Origin: UBA1268 sp965662195
GTDB lineage: Bacteria > Planctomycetota > Planctomycetia > Pirellulales > UBA1268
DNA length: 64,000 nucleotides
NCBI GenBank assembly: GCA_965662195.1
Contig: CBFIHA010000003.1
Location: 25,959-89,958, forward strand
Direction: 5' to 3'
Shown here: one piece after another, positions 51,909 through 60,815 of the stretch
Position numbering within the stretch: position 1 is the first letter of the stretch
Layout: each line of letters opens with the position of its first letter
Notes under the pieces: generated by a model
Databases searched by the model: none
Told to the model about the DNA's origin: nothing
The model's input: the letters and a program-made list of their open reading frames with translations, nothing else
Program-made: the position numbers and the translations under genes

Positions 51909-52982
51909 TCAGGGAGGATTGGCCACCTCGCCGCCGCTGCGGGTGGCCAGGCCCCGCCAGATCTGCAGGCTGATCTCGTCAGTGATCGTCCGGGTCGAAC
52001 CATCGACCATGCCCGTGTTGACCAGCCCGCCGTGATGGCTGCGGGCGGTGATGGCAGCATAGGTTGGCTGACTGGCCGACTTGCCTTCCTGCTGCGAGTT
52101 GAGGTCGATGTCGTAGTCGGTGCCGCTGTCGCTGAACGGCACCACTGTGTTGGGCGTGAAGGTGGCGGTGAAACCGGTGTGATGGACCCGTCCATCGGGC
52201 CACTCGGTATGGCCGGTGTTGCTGTTGGTATCGGGGCCGAGCTTCTGCTGGCCACCACCTGCCAGCCCGGCGATCAGGGCTGGGGCGGCGGGTGGTGAGC
52301 CGGCCGGATAGCTGCCGCCCGGGTCGGCGGTATTCCGGACATAGGGCGTGAAGGCTTTGACCTCACTGGCCAGCAGCGTTTTGGACAAGCCGTCGGTGAA
52401 CAGCTTTGCGTTGTAGTTGGAGTTCGGGTGGAATGCCCCGTCACCTCCCCGGCCAGTCGCCGGGTCGTAGACGAACCAAGTGCCAAAGTTGAAGCCGTAG
52501 TTGGTGGGAGAGACATAGTTGGTGCCGTCCTTGGTGCGGAAGGTGTTGTTCACCTCGCTGGGGCAGACAAAGCTGGCGATCTTCGTGGTCCCAACCGTGG
52601 CCCAGTTCGTGCCTGCGGTTCCCGCCGGATAGCCGTCGTCCCAAGGCTGCTCAAGATTGATCCGTTCCGCCGCCGTGCCCTCCTCAAGGTAGGGCAGAAT
52701 CCGGCCATGCACGCCCCATGAGCCGTTGTTGCTGGCGAAGGCGGTGCCGGGCGTGTGGATCATGCTGGGGGGAAAGTGGCCGCGGGCGGCGGCATAGTTG
52801 TGAACCGCCAGCACCAGCTGCCTGAGGTTGTTGCCACAGGCCAGCCGCCGGGCCGCCTCGCGGGCCTGCTGCACCGCCGGCAACAGCAGCCCGACCAGCA
52901 CCCCGATGATCGCAATCACCACGAGCAGTTCAATCAGGGTGAAGGCGGTCCGGGAACGGTGGTGGCGGGTTGCTGGCATCAT
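51909..52982 (-). CDS. DUF1559 prepilin-type protein
   Basis: 357 residues from the ATG at 52980-52982 (a GTG three codons upstream is possible). The type IV pilin-like signal RTAFTLIELLVVIAIIGVLV should be cleaved before the F by a prepilin peptidase, leaving a hydrophobic helix. DUF1559 follows: LPAVQQAREAARRLACGNNL, RQLVLAVHNYAAARGHFPPS, SWGVHGRILPYLEEGTAAER, ASFVCPSEVNN. The C-terminal H-X9-DG motif is HHGGLVNTGMVDGS. Planctomycetes encode many such proteins, perhaps secreted or pseudopilin structures. A sigma-54 promoter match lies about 60 bases upstream, next to the sigma-54 activator gene at 53158. Confidence 0.95.
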   Translation of the reverse strand: MMPATRHHRSRTAFTLIELLVVIAIIGVLVGLLLPAVQQAREAARRLACGNNLRQLVLAVHNYAAARGHFPPSMIHTPGTAFASNNGSWGVHGRILPYLEEGTAAERINLEQPWDDGYPAGTAGTNWATVGTTKIASFVCPSEVNNTFRTKDGTNYVSPTNYGFNFGTWFVYDPATGRGGDGAFHPNSNYNAKLFTDGLSKTLLASEVKAFTPYVRNTADPGGSYPAGSPPAAPALIAGLAGGGQQKLGPDTNSNTGHTEWPDGRVHHTGFTATFTPNTVVPFSDSGTDYDIDLNSQQEGKSASQPTYAAITARSHHGGLVNTGMVDGSTRTITDEISLQIWRGLATRSGGEVANPP

Positions 52983-53042
52983 TGGGCTCACGTGGGGTCG
53001 AGAACGGGAAGCGGCAACGCTCGGTCCCGATAAGGCAGGTAA

Positions 53043-53058
53043 TGCAGCTGCTGTGCCA
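53043..53058 (-). promoter_or_regulatory. Probable sigma-54 (RpoN) promoter for the DUF1559 gene
   Basis: Read on minus: TTGGCAC-AGCAG-CTGCA, with the invariant GG and GC exactly 10 bases apart. Only the first T of the -12 TTGC is changed. The predicted start of transcription is about 40-50 bases before the DUF1559 start. The adjacent gene encodes a sigma-54-dependent activator. Confidence 0.55.
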
Positions 53059-53157
53059 AACCCTCACGACCACCGGTCGGCCGTTTTGTCACCGGTGCCG
53101 GGGTGGCCGGTCGCCGTGACCGGCGAAGCGATCAGCAGCCCGAGCAATTATTCGCCG

Positions 53158-54579
53158 CTATTCGCCACCCAGCCGATTTCGCAGCGTGGCCCGATCAAGG
53201 CCCAGCCGGCGGGCCGCTGCGGTACGGTTGCCGTCGGTCAGCCGCACCGCTTCGCGGGCCAGGACACCTTCGACAATGCCGACAGCCCGCTCGTGCAGGT
53301 CGCCAGCCGGGTCTTCCTGCCAAGCGGCCAACAGCCACCGGCGGGCCGCCTCCACCAGGGCCTTTTCACAGGTGCCGCTGGGGGTGCCGCGGCCAACCAG
53401 CGCCGGACCAGCAGGCGTGGGCAGATGTTCGGGCCCCAGCAGGCCACCCCGGGCCAGTACCAACGCATGCTCGATCGCGTGCCGCAGTTCCCGAACATTG
53501 CCCGGCCACGACCTGCTGGCGAGGGCTTTGAAAAGGTCGGGTGAGATTGGTCCAGGGGATGGCCCGGTGCGGCTGGCGGCCGCAGCCAGAAAATGCTCAA
53601 CCAGATTGGGGATGTCATCAAGCCGATCGGCCAGCGGCGGCATCTCGATCGCAAAGCCCCGCAGCCGGTGGTAGAGATCGGCCCGAAAGCTGCCGGTGGC
53701 CGCCGCGGTCGCCAGGTCCCGGTTGGTGGCGGCGACGATGCGGACATCGACCCGTCTGCCGGCGGCTGCTCCGACCGGCAGGATCTCGCCTGACTCCAGC
53801 ACCCGCAATAGTTTGACCTGCACCTCGGCTGAGGCCTCACCGATTTCATCGAGGAAGATCGTGCCTCCGTCGGCCCGCTCAAACAGCCCGGCATGGTCAC
53901 GCGTGGCACCGGTAAAGCCACCGCGTCGATGGCCGAAGAGTTCACTCTCAATCAGGGTGGGCGCGAGGGCGGCCAGGTGGGCGGTAACCAGCGGCTGGTC
54001 CCGACGCCGGCTGTGGCGATGGAGAGCCTGGGCGGCCAGCTCCTTGCCGGTGCCGGTTGGCCCGGTGATCAGCACCGGCAGCTCATGTGGTGCCACCAGC
54101 GCGATCTGCCGAAACACTGTCTGCATTGGCCGCGACCGGCCGATGAGCTCACCGGCGGCCGGTTTGGCAGCGGCATTTCCGACCGCAGCGGCTGCAGCGG
54201 CTGGTCCGCCAGGGGGTCCAGCGGCCGCAGTGGCCCGCGTCAGCATCCGGGCGACGGTCGCCAGATCAAACGGCTTGGGCAGATAGTCAAAGGCACCGGC
54301 GTCGAGCGCCCTGACGGCGGTGTCGAGGTCGCCGAAGGCGGTCATTACCACAACCGCAGCCGCTGGAGCGGCCGCCCGAAATTCCGGCAGCGCTTCCAGG
54401 CCGTCCCGGTCGGGCAGCCGCACGTCGAGCAGCATCGCCTCCGGGAGAAATGTGCGGCAGGCGGCCAGGCCGGCCGCGACGGAGGGGGCGATCTCCACCG
54501 CATGGCCGTCATCGGTGAGCACCTCGCGGAGGCTCCAGCCGATCGCCGGTTCGTCATCGACCACCAGAATGCGGCTCAT
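53158..54579 (-). CDS. NtrC-family sigma-54-dependent response regulator
   Basis: 473 residues: receiver domain (about 1-120; VVDDEPAIGWSLREVL, phosphoacceptor D in AMLLDVRLPDRDG, VVVMTAFGD, PKPF), AAA+ central domain (about 155-385; Walker A GPTGTGKE, loop RRGGFTGATRDHAG, Walker B GGTIFLDEIGE, VRIVAATNRDL) and a Fis-type helix-turn-helix (about 430-473; LTDGNRTAAARRLGLDRATL). The loop contacting sigma-54 is normally GAFTGA; here it is GGFTGA. It activates RpoN promoters after phosphorylation by the kinase encoded just upstream: the ATG overlaps the kinase stop as TGATG, so translation is coupled. Confidence 0.95.
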   Translation of the reverse strand: MSRILVVDDEPAIGWSLREVLTDDGHAVEIAPSVAAGLAACRTFLPEAMLLDVRLPDRDGLEALPEFRAAAPAAAVVVMTAFGDLDTAVRALDAGAFDYLPKPFDLATVARMLTRATAAAGPPGGPAAAAAAVGNAAAKPAAGELIGRSRPMQTVFRQIALVAPHELPVLITGPTGTGKELAAQALHRHSRRRDQPLVTAHLAALAPTLIESELFGHRRGGFTGATRDHAGLFERADGGTIFLDEIGEASAEVQVKLLRVLESGEILPVGAAAGRRVDVRIVAATNRDLATAAATGSFRADLYHRLRGFAIEMPPLADRLDDIPNLVEHFLAAAASRTGPSPGPISPDLFKALASRSWPGNVRELRHAIEHALVLARGGLLGPEHLPTPAGPALVGRGTPSGTCEKALVEAARRWLLAAWQEDPAGDLHERAVGIVEGVLAREAVRLTDGNRTAAARRLGLDRATLRNRLGGE

Positions 54580-56003
54580 CAGGGGCTTCCTTGGGGCGGC
54601 GGTGTCATGCCGGTGGTATCCAGCGGCAGGGCGAGCTCGAACCGGGTGAGCTGACCACGACGAGTCCAGTTGAGTCCGCCACCCCGTTCCTCTGCAACCA
54701 CTCGGGCAACTGCCAGGCCCAGGCCAACTCCTTCCGGCTTGCCGGTCACGAAGGGCTCGCTGATCGAGTTGGCAAGCGCCGGCGGGAGGCCCGGGCCATT
54801 ATCTTCCACGGTGATCACACAGCAGTGATCCCGCACAGTAGCTGCGAGCCTGACCTGGCCCCCGGGGCCGGCGGCGTCGATGGCATTGAGCACCAGGTTG
54901 ACCACCGCCGCCCGCAGGGGCTCGCGGCGGGCCGACAGCAGCAGCGGGGGACAGTCGCGGGAAAGGCCGACGCCGGCGTGCTCCAGTCGCGGAACGGTCA
55001 GGTCGTGTACGTCGTCGAGCAACGCGGCCAGATCAAACTCGGTGACTGGTGGCTGGACATCGGGCCGGCCGAGGGTCAGCAGGCCGCGGACCTCTTCCTC
55101 AAGAATGTCGAGCTGCCGGATGGCGACTGCCAGGCTGTCGTCGCGGGGGGGCGGATCTGCGGACGATAGCGGGCAGCGGCGCCGGTGCAGGTCGATCGCC
55201 AGCCGGCTGCCGGTGATGGCATTGCGAAGTTCGTGGGCAAAGCCTGCGGCCAGCTGGCCGAGCAGCCGCTGCCGCTCACCCGCCACGAGCGAGTCCCGGA
55301 GGCTGGCCAGCGTGCTGCTCATCTGGTTGACGCCCCGTTGCAGCCGATCGATCTCATCACCGCCACCGGCTCCAGCAGACCCCGCTGGCAGCTGGCTACC
55401 GAAGCCGCCGGCAGCGATCCGTCCGACCAAGCCCTCAATGGCGACAATCCGGCGGGTCAGCCGCCCGGTCACCGCAAGCCCGAGAGGAATCAAGATTGCC
55501 AGGATGATGCCGGCGACCACCAGCATCGGGGCGACCGTCTCGAAGGTCATCCGCGTCACTGCCGGCAGCGGGATGAGCAGCACCGCCTGCTGGGGTCGAA
55601 CGCTCTGGCTCCGGAACAGGCTGACGCGGTAGCGGCCCAACGGCAGCTGCAAGGTGGTTGGGGGCTGGGCCGTGCCCGCAAGGACGGCCCTCCAGTCGGT
55701 GTCTCCCCAATCGCCCACCGGCGTCGTGGAGAAGATGCCGGATGCTGCTGCCGGGTCGGTGACGAGGAAGTGGCAGCTGGTGAGCTGATGCAGGGCGGTG
55801 AGAATTGGCGGTGCCAGCGGCACCCGGGACGCTGCCAGCGCCTCGGTCACCTGCTGTTCGACCGCTGCTGCTGCTGCTGCGGTGCGGTGGGCGGCCAGCC
55901 AGGCGGCTACGGCAACGTTCGCCAGCACCGCGACCAGCAGCAGGCCGATGACCGGTCCGACCAGCCGGCGGAAGAGCAGCGACGACGTGTGGCTGAGCAG
56001 CAA
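54579..56003 (-). CDS. Sensor histidine kinase
   Basis: 474 residues. Two membrane helices flank an extracytoplasmic sensor region: VIGLLLVAVLANVAVAAWLA (about 17-36) and LVVAGIILAILIPLGLAV (about 160-177). A HAMP-like segment (about 180-235) leads to the H-box LAAGFAHELRNAITGSRLAI with the phosphorylated histidine, then ATP-binding motifs: N-box VNLVLNAIDAAGPGG, G1 ITVEDNGPGLPP, G2 GVGLGLAVARVVAEERGG. It should phosphorylate the NtrC-type regulator whose start overlaps its stop. The sensor domain (about 37-155) gives no hint of the ligand. It is divergent from the DUF1080-dehydrogenase gene. Confidence 0.94.
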   Translation of the reverse strand: MLLSHTSSLLFRRLVGPVIGLLLVAVLANVAVAAWLAAHRTAAAAAAVEQQVTEALAASRVPLAPPILTALHQLTSCHFLVTDPAAASGIFSTTPVGDWGDTDWRAVLAGTAQPPTTLQLPLGRYRVSLFRSQSVRPQQAVLLIPLPAVTRMTFETVAPMLVVAGIILAILIPLGLAVTGRLTRRIVAIEGLVGRIAAGGFGSQLPAGSAGAGGGDEIDRLQRGVNQMSSTLASLRDSLVAGERQRLLGQLAAGFAHELRNAITGSRLAIDLHRRRCPLSSADPPPRDDSLAVAIRQLDILEEEVRGLLTLGRPDVQPPVTEFDLAALLDDVHDLTVPRLEHAGVGLSRDCPPLLLSARREPLRAAVVNLVLNAIDAAGPGGQVRLAATVRDHCCVITVEDNGPGLPPALANSISEPFVTGKPEGVGLGLAVARVVAEERGGGLNWTRRGQLTRFELALPLDTTGMTPPPQGSP

Positions 56004-56220
56004 TGAAGGGATCCTTCTTGGATTTATGCTACGTGATTTGGTGATCCGGTCGAATCACGATCGGCCCGCTCTGGTCTGTGGCAATTGCGTCCGGACCGGC
56101 CAGTTCCGTCGGCAGTGGACGATGGATAGATTATTCTTCAGCAGGTGCGCGACAGATGATCAGCCACGAGGGTGAGTGAACGTCCAGCCTCCACAGTCAG
56201 TACCGCCTATCTGGGATACC

Positions 56221-58167
56221 ATGACAATGCGTGAGTTGAAGCTTGTTTTTCAGCGGGTTGTTCTCGGCCTGGTCATTGTCGGCACGGGTCGCCAGGCAGC
56301 TGCCGAGCTGGCCCCCAACACGCTCACCCAGCCAGAGACTCGCAGTGGCTGGCAGCTGCTCTTCGACGGCGAGTCACTCGACGGCTTCAAGGGCTACCGC
56401 ACCGACTTGCCCGGGGCGGGCTGGCAGGTTCGGGACGGGGCGATCGTACGAACTGATCCCGCCGGTGATCTGCTGACCAACGAGACCTTCGACAGCTTTG
56501 AACTTCAGCTGGAGTACCGGATCAGCCCCGGGGGCAACAGCGGCCTGATGTTCCATGTGACCGAGGATGCCGACCGGCCCTGGCAGACCGGGCCGGAGGT
56601 GCAGATCCTCGATAACGCCGCCGGCGAGGATCCCCAGCAGGCCGGCTGGCTCTATCAGCTCTATCAACCCAAGGCGCCCAAGTGGGCCACCCGCCAAGAA
56701 CAGACGGCAGGCTTGCCGGCTGCCGACGTCATCGATGCGACTCGGCCGGCGGGCGCGTGGAACCACCTTTACCTGCGGGTGACCCCGGGCTCGGGTGAGG
56801 TCTGCCTCAATGGCGTGAGTTACTACAAATTCGTGATGGGGAGCGACGACTGGAACAAGCGGGTGGCGGCCAGCAAGTTTGGCAAGTATCCGCAGTTCGG
56901 CAAAACCGGCCGGGGCCGCATCTGCCTGCAGGACCATGGCAATGAGGTTGCCTTCCGCTCGCTGAAAATTCGCCGGCTGCCCGACGGCAAACTGCCGCAG
57001 GAACCAAACGACGGCATGCTGCCGGTGGCGGCAGTGTCCGCCTTTCCCGAGATCGAGTGGCAGGGCTGGTCGGCTGAGTCGGAGGATGGCAAGCCGGTGC
57101 CCCCGCTGCGGCCGCTGCTGCTGACCCATGCTGGGGATGGGTCGGGCCGCCGGTTCGTGCTGGAGCAGTCGGGCATGATCCATGTGATCGACGCGGCTGG
57201 CCGGCGGGCCGAACTGTTCCTCGATCTGCGGGAGGCGACCCGGCCCTGGAACAAGGCCAACGAAGAGGGGCTGCTGGGTCTCGCCTTTCATCCCCGGTTT
57301 ACCGAGACAGGCGAGTTCTTTGTCTGCTACAGCCCCGTTACCAGCCCCAAGGCCGACCGGGTGTCGCGGTTCCGGGTTTCGCCGACTGACCCGAACCGGG
57401 CTGATCCCGACAGTGAGGAGGTGGTGCTGGAAGTTACGCAGCCGTTTCCCAACCACAACGGCGGGTCGATCGGCTTTGGACCCGATGGCTGTCTTTATGT
57501 TGGGCTGGGGGACGGCGGCAGCCGCAACGACCCGCTCGACAACGCCCAGGACGCAACCAGCCTGCTGGGCAAGGTGCTGCGGCTCGACATCGACCGCCGC
57601 GACGCGGGCAAGGGGTATGCCGTGCCCTCCGACAATCCCTTTGTCGGCCGCGACAACGTTTGCCCGGAAATCTGGGCGCTCGGCTTCCGCAATCCCTGGC
57701 AGCTCTCGTTTGATCGAGAGACGGGCCAGCTCTGGCTGGCCGATGTGGGGCAGGACCTGCAGGAGGAGATCAACCTCGTTGAAAAGGGGGGCAATTACGG
57801 CTGGCGGCGACGGGAAGGGAGCTATCCCTTCGGAAGCGTGACCGCCACAGCCCCGATGATCGATCCGGTCTGGGAGTACGACCATCAGGTCGGCAAGTCG
57901 ATCACCGGCGGCTGTGTGGTGCGGGGCGGTGCGATTGCCGACCTTGAGGGCCGCTATCTCTACGGCGACTATGTCACCGGCCGGCTTTGGGCGTTGGCGA
58001 TTCCGGGAATGGCCGGGGCGGAAGCACCGGTCATCTCAAACCTCGGCATTGCCTGGAACGGCCTGCCGATTTTTGCCTTTGGCCTCGATGAGGCGGGTAC
58101 GGCCTATGTGCTGACCGCCTCCCGGGCGGGCCAGGGCATTTTCAAGCTGGTGCAGCAGGCTGAATGA
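56221..58167 (+). CDS. DUF1080 (3-keto-glycoside hydrolase-like) fused to a sugar dehydrogenase propeller
   Basis: 648 residues from the ATG at 56221. Signal peptide LVFQRVVLGLVIVGTGRQAA. DUF1080 (about 35-255): WQLLFDGESLDGFKGYR, GAIVRTDPAGDLLTNETFDS, FELQLEYRISPGGNSGLMFH, GPEVQILDN, WNHLYLRVTPGSGEVCLNG and IRRLPDG. The C-terminal part (about 275-645) is a soluble glucose/aldose dehydrogenase-like propeller: RFVLEQSGMIHVIDAAGR, GLLGLAFHPRFTETGEFFV, FPNHNGGSIGFGPDGCLYVG, GDGGSRNDPLDNAQD, WALGFRNPWQLSFDRETG, LWLADVGQDLQEEINLVEKG. DUF1080 proteins can cleave 3-keto-glycosides; joining one to a dehydrogenase suggests oxidation and cleavage in one protein. A single gene, divergent from the sensor kinase. 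Confidence 0.93.
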   Translation: MTMRELKLVFQRVVLGLVIVGTGRQAAAELAPNTLTQPETRSGWQLLFDGESLDGFKGYRTDLPGAGWQVRDGAIVRTDPAGDLLTNETFDSFELQLEYRISPGGNSGLMFHVTEDADRPWQTGPEVQILDNAAGEDPQQAGWLYQLYQPKAPKWATRQEQTAGLPAADVIDATRPAGAWNHLYLRVTPGSGEVCLNGVSYYKFVMGSDDWNKRVAASKFGKYPQFGKTGRGRICLQDHGNEVAFRSLKIRRLPDGKLPQEPNDGMLPVAAVSAFPEIEWQGWSAESEDGKPVPPLRPLLLTHAGDGSGRRFVLEQSGMIHVIDAAGRRAELFLDLREATRPWNKANEEGLLGLAFHPRFTETGEFFVCYSPVTSPKADRVSRFRVSPTDPNRADPDSEEVVLEVTQPFPNHNGGSIGFGPDGCLYVGLGDGGSRNDPLDNAQDATSLLGKVLRLDIDRRDAGKGYAVPSDNPFVGRDNVCPEIWALGFRNPWQLSFDRETGQLWLADVGQDLQEEINLVEKGGNYGWRRREGSYPFGSVTATAPMIDPVWEYDHQVGKSITGGCVVRGGAIADLEGRYLYGDYVTGRLWALAIPGMAGAEAPVISNLGIAWNGLPIFAFGLDEAGTAYVLTASRAGQGIFKLVQQAE

Positions 58168-58209
58168 GCGACTGCCGCGGGAGGTGCCCAGGCTGTCGTT
58201 GTTGACCGC

Positions 58210-59442
58210 TCAGTCAGCCGTGGCGGTACCGGGCGGCTGCTGGCGAAACACAAAGCCGCCGCGCTTGTTGCCGACGACCAGATCGAGCCGGCCATCACCG
58301 TTGAGGTCGCCGGTGGCCAACTGGGTGCCGACGCCTGAGGCGTCGTCGATGAGGTGGGGTGTGAAGGAGACGGCTTCCGCTGCCTGCTTGGCCGGGTCGC
58401 GGACCAGTTCAAACCAGTAGAGCACTGGCGTGCCTCCGGCATCGGGATCACCCTTGGGCCCATGGGCCCAGTACCGCTTGCCGGTGATGATGTCGGGCAG
58501 GCCATCCCCATTGACGTCGGCGACGGCGACGGCATGGGGCTGGGAGAACTGCACGCCAGCGAGTGACTGTTGTGCTGCGTCGGGCAGGATCAGGTGCCGC
58601 TTGAAGCTGATGCCGCCGTCGGCAGTGGGAACCTGCTCAAACCAGGCGAGTCCATACTGGTGAGCGGCGAGACTGGTGACAATGTCGCCGTCGCCGTCAC
58701 CGTCGATGTCGGCGACATGCATCTGGGCTCCACCGGAGCCGAAGTCGAAGGGATGTTTTGGCCACGGATCACGACCCCGCTCCGCCGGCTGCTCCCACCA
58801 GCCGGATGCCATCAGGAAGTCGGTCCGACCGTCGCCGTTAACATCGCCGACACCGAGGCCGTGGGTGTAACGCTGCCAGTTTTCCTTTTCGGAGCAAGCC
58901 GTAAATGGCCAACGGTCGGTGCCGCTGGGGTCGCTGGGCCCGGCAAAGCCGAGGATTCCGCCGGTGTGAAAGCAGAGTTCCCCCCGGCCCTCGCCGCTGA
59001 TGTCGGCGTAGGTGGGTGACTCGTTGTCGACTGCCGGGAAGGCGAGCTGCCGCTGCCAGCCTGCTGCCTGCCGTACGCCGCTGCCGGGATTTCTGAACCA
59101 GGCCACCTCTTTGCCCGGCCAGACATTGACCAGTACATCGAGGTGGTCATCGGCATCGACGTCCGCGATGAAGGTGGCGAAGTTGTTGGAATACTTGTGG
59201 GGGTCGAAGTCTTCCGCCGGGTAGATCGGGAACCGTTCGGTGAAGCCGGGGCCGGCGTACCAGAACGGCCCATAGATAGCATCCCCGTGGCCGTCACCGT
59301 CGATGTCACCAAGGCCGGCCGCCTCGGCCTGGAAGTGATCGGTCAGCACGATCTTCTCAAACCCGACTTCGGCTCCGGGAAGCAGGTGACCGCTGGCGGC
59401 AATCATCACCAGCAAAGCGAACCGGTGAGGCCAGGTGATCAT
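58210..59442 (-). CDS. FG-GAP/VCBS repeat protein, exported
   Basis: 410 residues. Signal peptide RFALLVMIAASGHLLPGA. Six propeller blades carry Ca2+-binding FG-GAP-type loops of the D-x-D-G-D-G kind: GDIDGDGHGD, ADVDADDHLD, GDVNGDGRTD, ADIDGDGDGD, ADVNGDGLPD and GDLNGDGRLD, spread across the whole protein. Tryptophan-rich stretches (YGPFWYAGPG, ASGWWEQP, GKRYWAHGP) recur before or after the loops. No catalytic motif is visible; it is likely a secreted or surface binding protein. It converges with the DUF1080 fusion gene (42 bases between stops). Confidence 0.9.
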   Translation of the reverse strand: MITWPHRFALLVMIAASGHLLPGAEVGFEKIVLTDHFQAEAAGLGDIDGDGHGDAIYGPFWYAGPGFTERFPIYPAEDFDPHKYSNNFATFIADVDADDHLDVLVNVWPGKEVAWFRNPGSGVRQAAGWQRQLAFPAVDNESPTYADISGEGRGELCFHTGGILGFAGPSDPSGTDRWPFTACSEKENWQRYTHGLGVGDVNGDGRTDFLMASGWWEQPAERGRDPWPKHPFDFGSGGAQMHVADIDGDGDGDIVTSLAAHQYGLAWFEQVPTADGGISFKRHLILPDAAQQSLAGVQFSQPHAVAVADVNGDGLPDIITGKRYWAHGPKGDPDAGGTPVLYWFELVRDPAKQAAEAVSFTPHLIDDASGVGTQLATGDLNGDGRLDLVVGNKRGGFVFRQQPPGTATAD

Positions 59443-59554
59443 TGCAGTACCTTTTTGAAAATCTGCAGGGCTTCCATGACGGACGACCCACTGCTCTGAC
59501 CGAAGAGCAAGCCGAAATCAAGCTGCCATGAGTGTACCCAGCGGCGTCGGCTTA

Positions 59555-59715
59555 GGCTCTGTCTGAAAACTCAGTACCTGGCTTCGAGCGGCTCATTTGC
59601 CCTCTGGCTACGTCCGGCTCCATCGCCAGATCTGCAAATCTGGCTGCTTCGCCGTCCTTGCCAGATACCAAAGCAGCTCGCTCTCGGGCCAGCGGTAGCC
59701 TTTTCAGACAAAGCC
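59555..59715. mobile_element. 161-base MITE-like element with 15-base terminal inverted repeats
   Basis: Left end GGCTCTGTCTGAAAA and right end TTTTCAGACAAAGCC match as an inverted repeat at 14 of 15 positions, and TA flanks both ends (59553-59554 and 59716-59717), as expected of a TA target duplication. The interior has no transposase and includes a palindrome GCCAGAT-CTGCAA-ATCTGGC. The right end lies in the stop codon of the gene at 59715-60641. TA duplication suggests IS630/mariner-type mobilisation; the mobilising element is not in the window. Confidence 0.72.
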
Positions 59716-60641
59716 TAGTACCGGCCCACGGACCGATTTGGCAGGCTGGCGGTGCTGGGCGGTGGTGCCTCGGTGACCGAGAAGGCGGCCCAGACCGGGT
59801 TGTGGTCGGAGACTTCGAGCGCCTGCTTGAGGCTGAGGCCGTAGGTGGTCTGGAGGTCGAGTACGCCCCAGCGACCGGTGTATTCGGCGGTGGTTGTGTG
59901 TTGGAAGATGAGATTGTCATACGTCTTGGTCCGCCGGGTGTTGGTGGTGACTCCCGACACAGCCCAGCCGATGTCAGTGAGCTGGCCCAGCCGGCCAAAC
60001 TGCTGCGGGCTGGCGTTGAGATCACCCAGCAAAATGATGTCGTCCTCGTCCGGGCGGGCTGTTTTGAGTGCCAGAAAGGCATCGGCGAGGGCATCGACCT
60101 CCTCCGGCACCTCGTCAGGGTCGGTGTGGGAGTTGACCATCCAAAAGGTAAAGCCCCGCTCAGGCTCTTGGACGCGGGCCCGGAACCGCACAAACAGTGG
60201 CGGGCGGTGGAGCCGGTCCCCCGGGTCGTGCATGGTGCCGACCGAGGTGGTGTCGACCTCAATCCGGCTGGTGTCATACAGGAAGGTGTATTGTTCTTTG
60301 CTGTTGGTGCGGCCCAGCCGGGGACCGATCACATATTGGTAACGGCTGCCGTTGGCGTTGACGTGCTTGACGAAGCTGGGAATGACTTCGTTTGACTTGG
60401 CCCGCACCTCCTGGATGGCCACCACGTCAAAATTGCGGATCACCTGGGCCAGTACCTCAACGACATGCTGCTTGGCCAGCTTGGAGGTCCCGAAAACCTG
60501 AATGTTGAAGCTGGCAATGAGGATGGCATCGGGTGGCCGGGAGGCGGCCTGAGTGGTGCCCGCAACGACAACCAGGAGCAGGCAGAGGATGGCCCGTAAG
60601 CGGCTGAGAACCCGTTGCTGCCTTCCGCGCGAATCCGCCAT
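59715..60641 (-). CDS. Endonuclease/exonuclease/phosphatase-family protein, exported
   Basis: 308 residues. Signal peptide LRAILCLLLVVVAGTTQAA, then a DNase I-like fold (about 38-292) with family motifs in order: ILIASFNIQVFG, VVAIQEVRAKSNEV, YVIGPRLGRTNSKEQYTFLYDTS, FTFWMVNSHTDPDEVPEE, IILLGDLNASPQQF and LEVSDHNPVWAAF. These carry the metal-binding Asn/Glu, Asp-Asn and Asp-His residues expected of a phosphodiesterase or nuclease. Being exported, it might degrade extracellular DNA. The TAG stop is formed by the TA target site plus the first base of the MITE-like element. Confidence 0.9.
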   Translation of the reverse strand: MADSRGRQQRVLSRLRAILCLLLVVVAGTTQAASRPPDAILIASFNIQVFGTSKLAKQHVVEVLAQVIRNFDVVAIQEVRAKSNEVIPSFVKHVNANGSRYQYVIGPRLGRTNSKEQYTFLYDTSRIEVDTTSVGTMHDPGDRLHRPPLFVRFRARVQEPERGFTFWMVNSHTDPDEVPEEVDALADAFLALKTARPDEDDIILLGDLNASPQQFGRLGQLTDIGWAVSGVTTNTRRTKTYDNLIFQHTTTAEYTGRWGVLDLQTTYGLSLKQALEVSDHNPVWAAFSVTEAPPPSTASLPNRSVGRY

Positions 60642-60815
60642 GCCACCCTCCGGCGGGTGCTATCGGCAATCCGGAACGGCTGACCCCGGGAAAACCGGGC
60701 TCGCGCGGTATCCCTTCACGAGCGACAGGGAGGTGGGCGGCTTGGAGGAACTTTGCGGCTGGCCACGGTATGCTCAGTGGTGGTTTCGGTTCACTGTCCC
60801 AGAGGAGTGTTTTCG

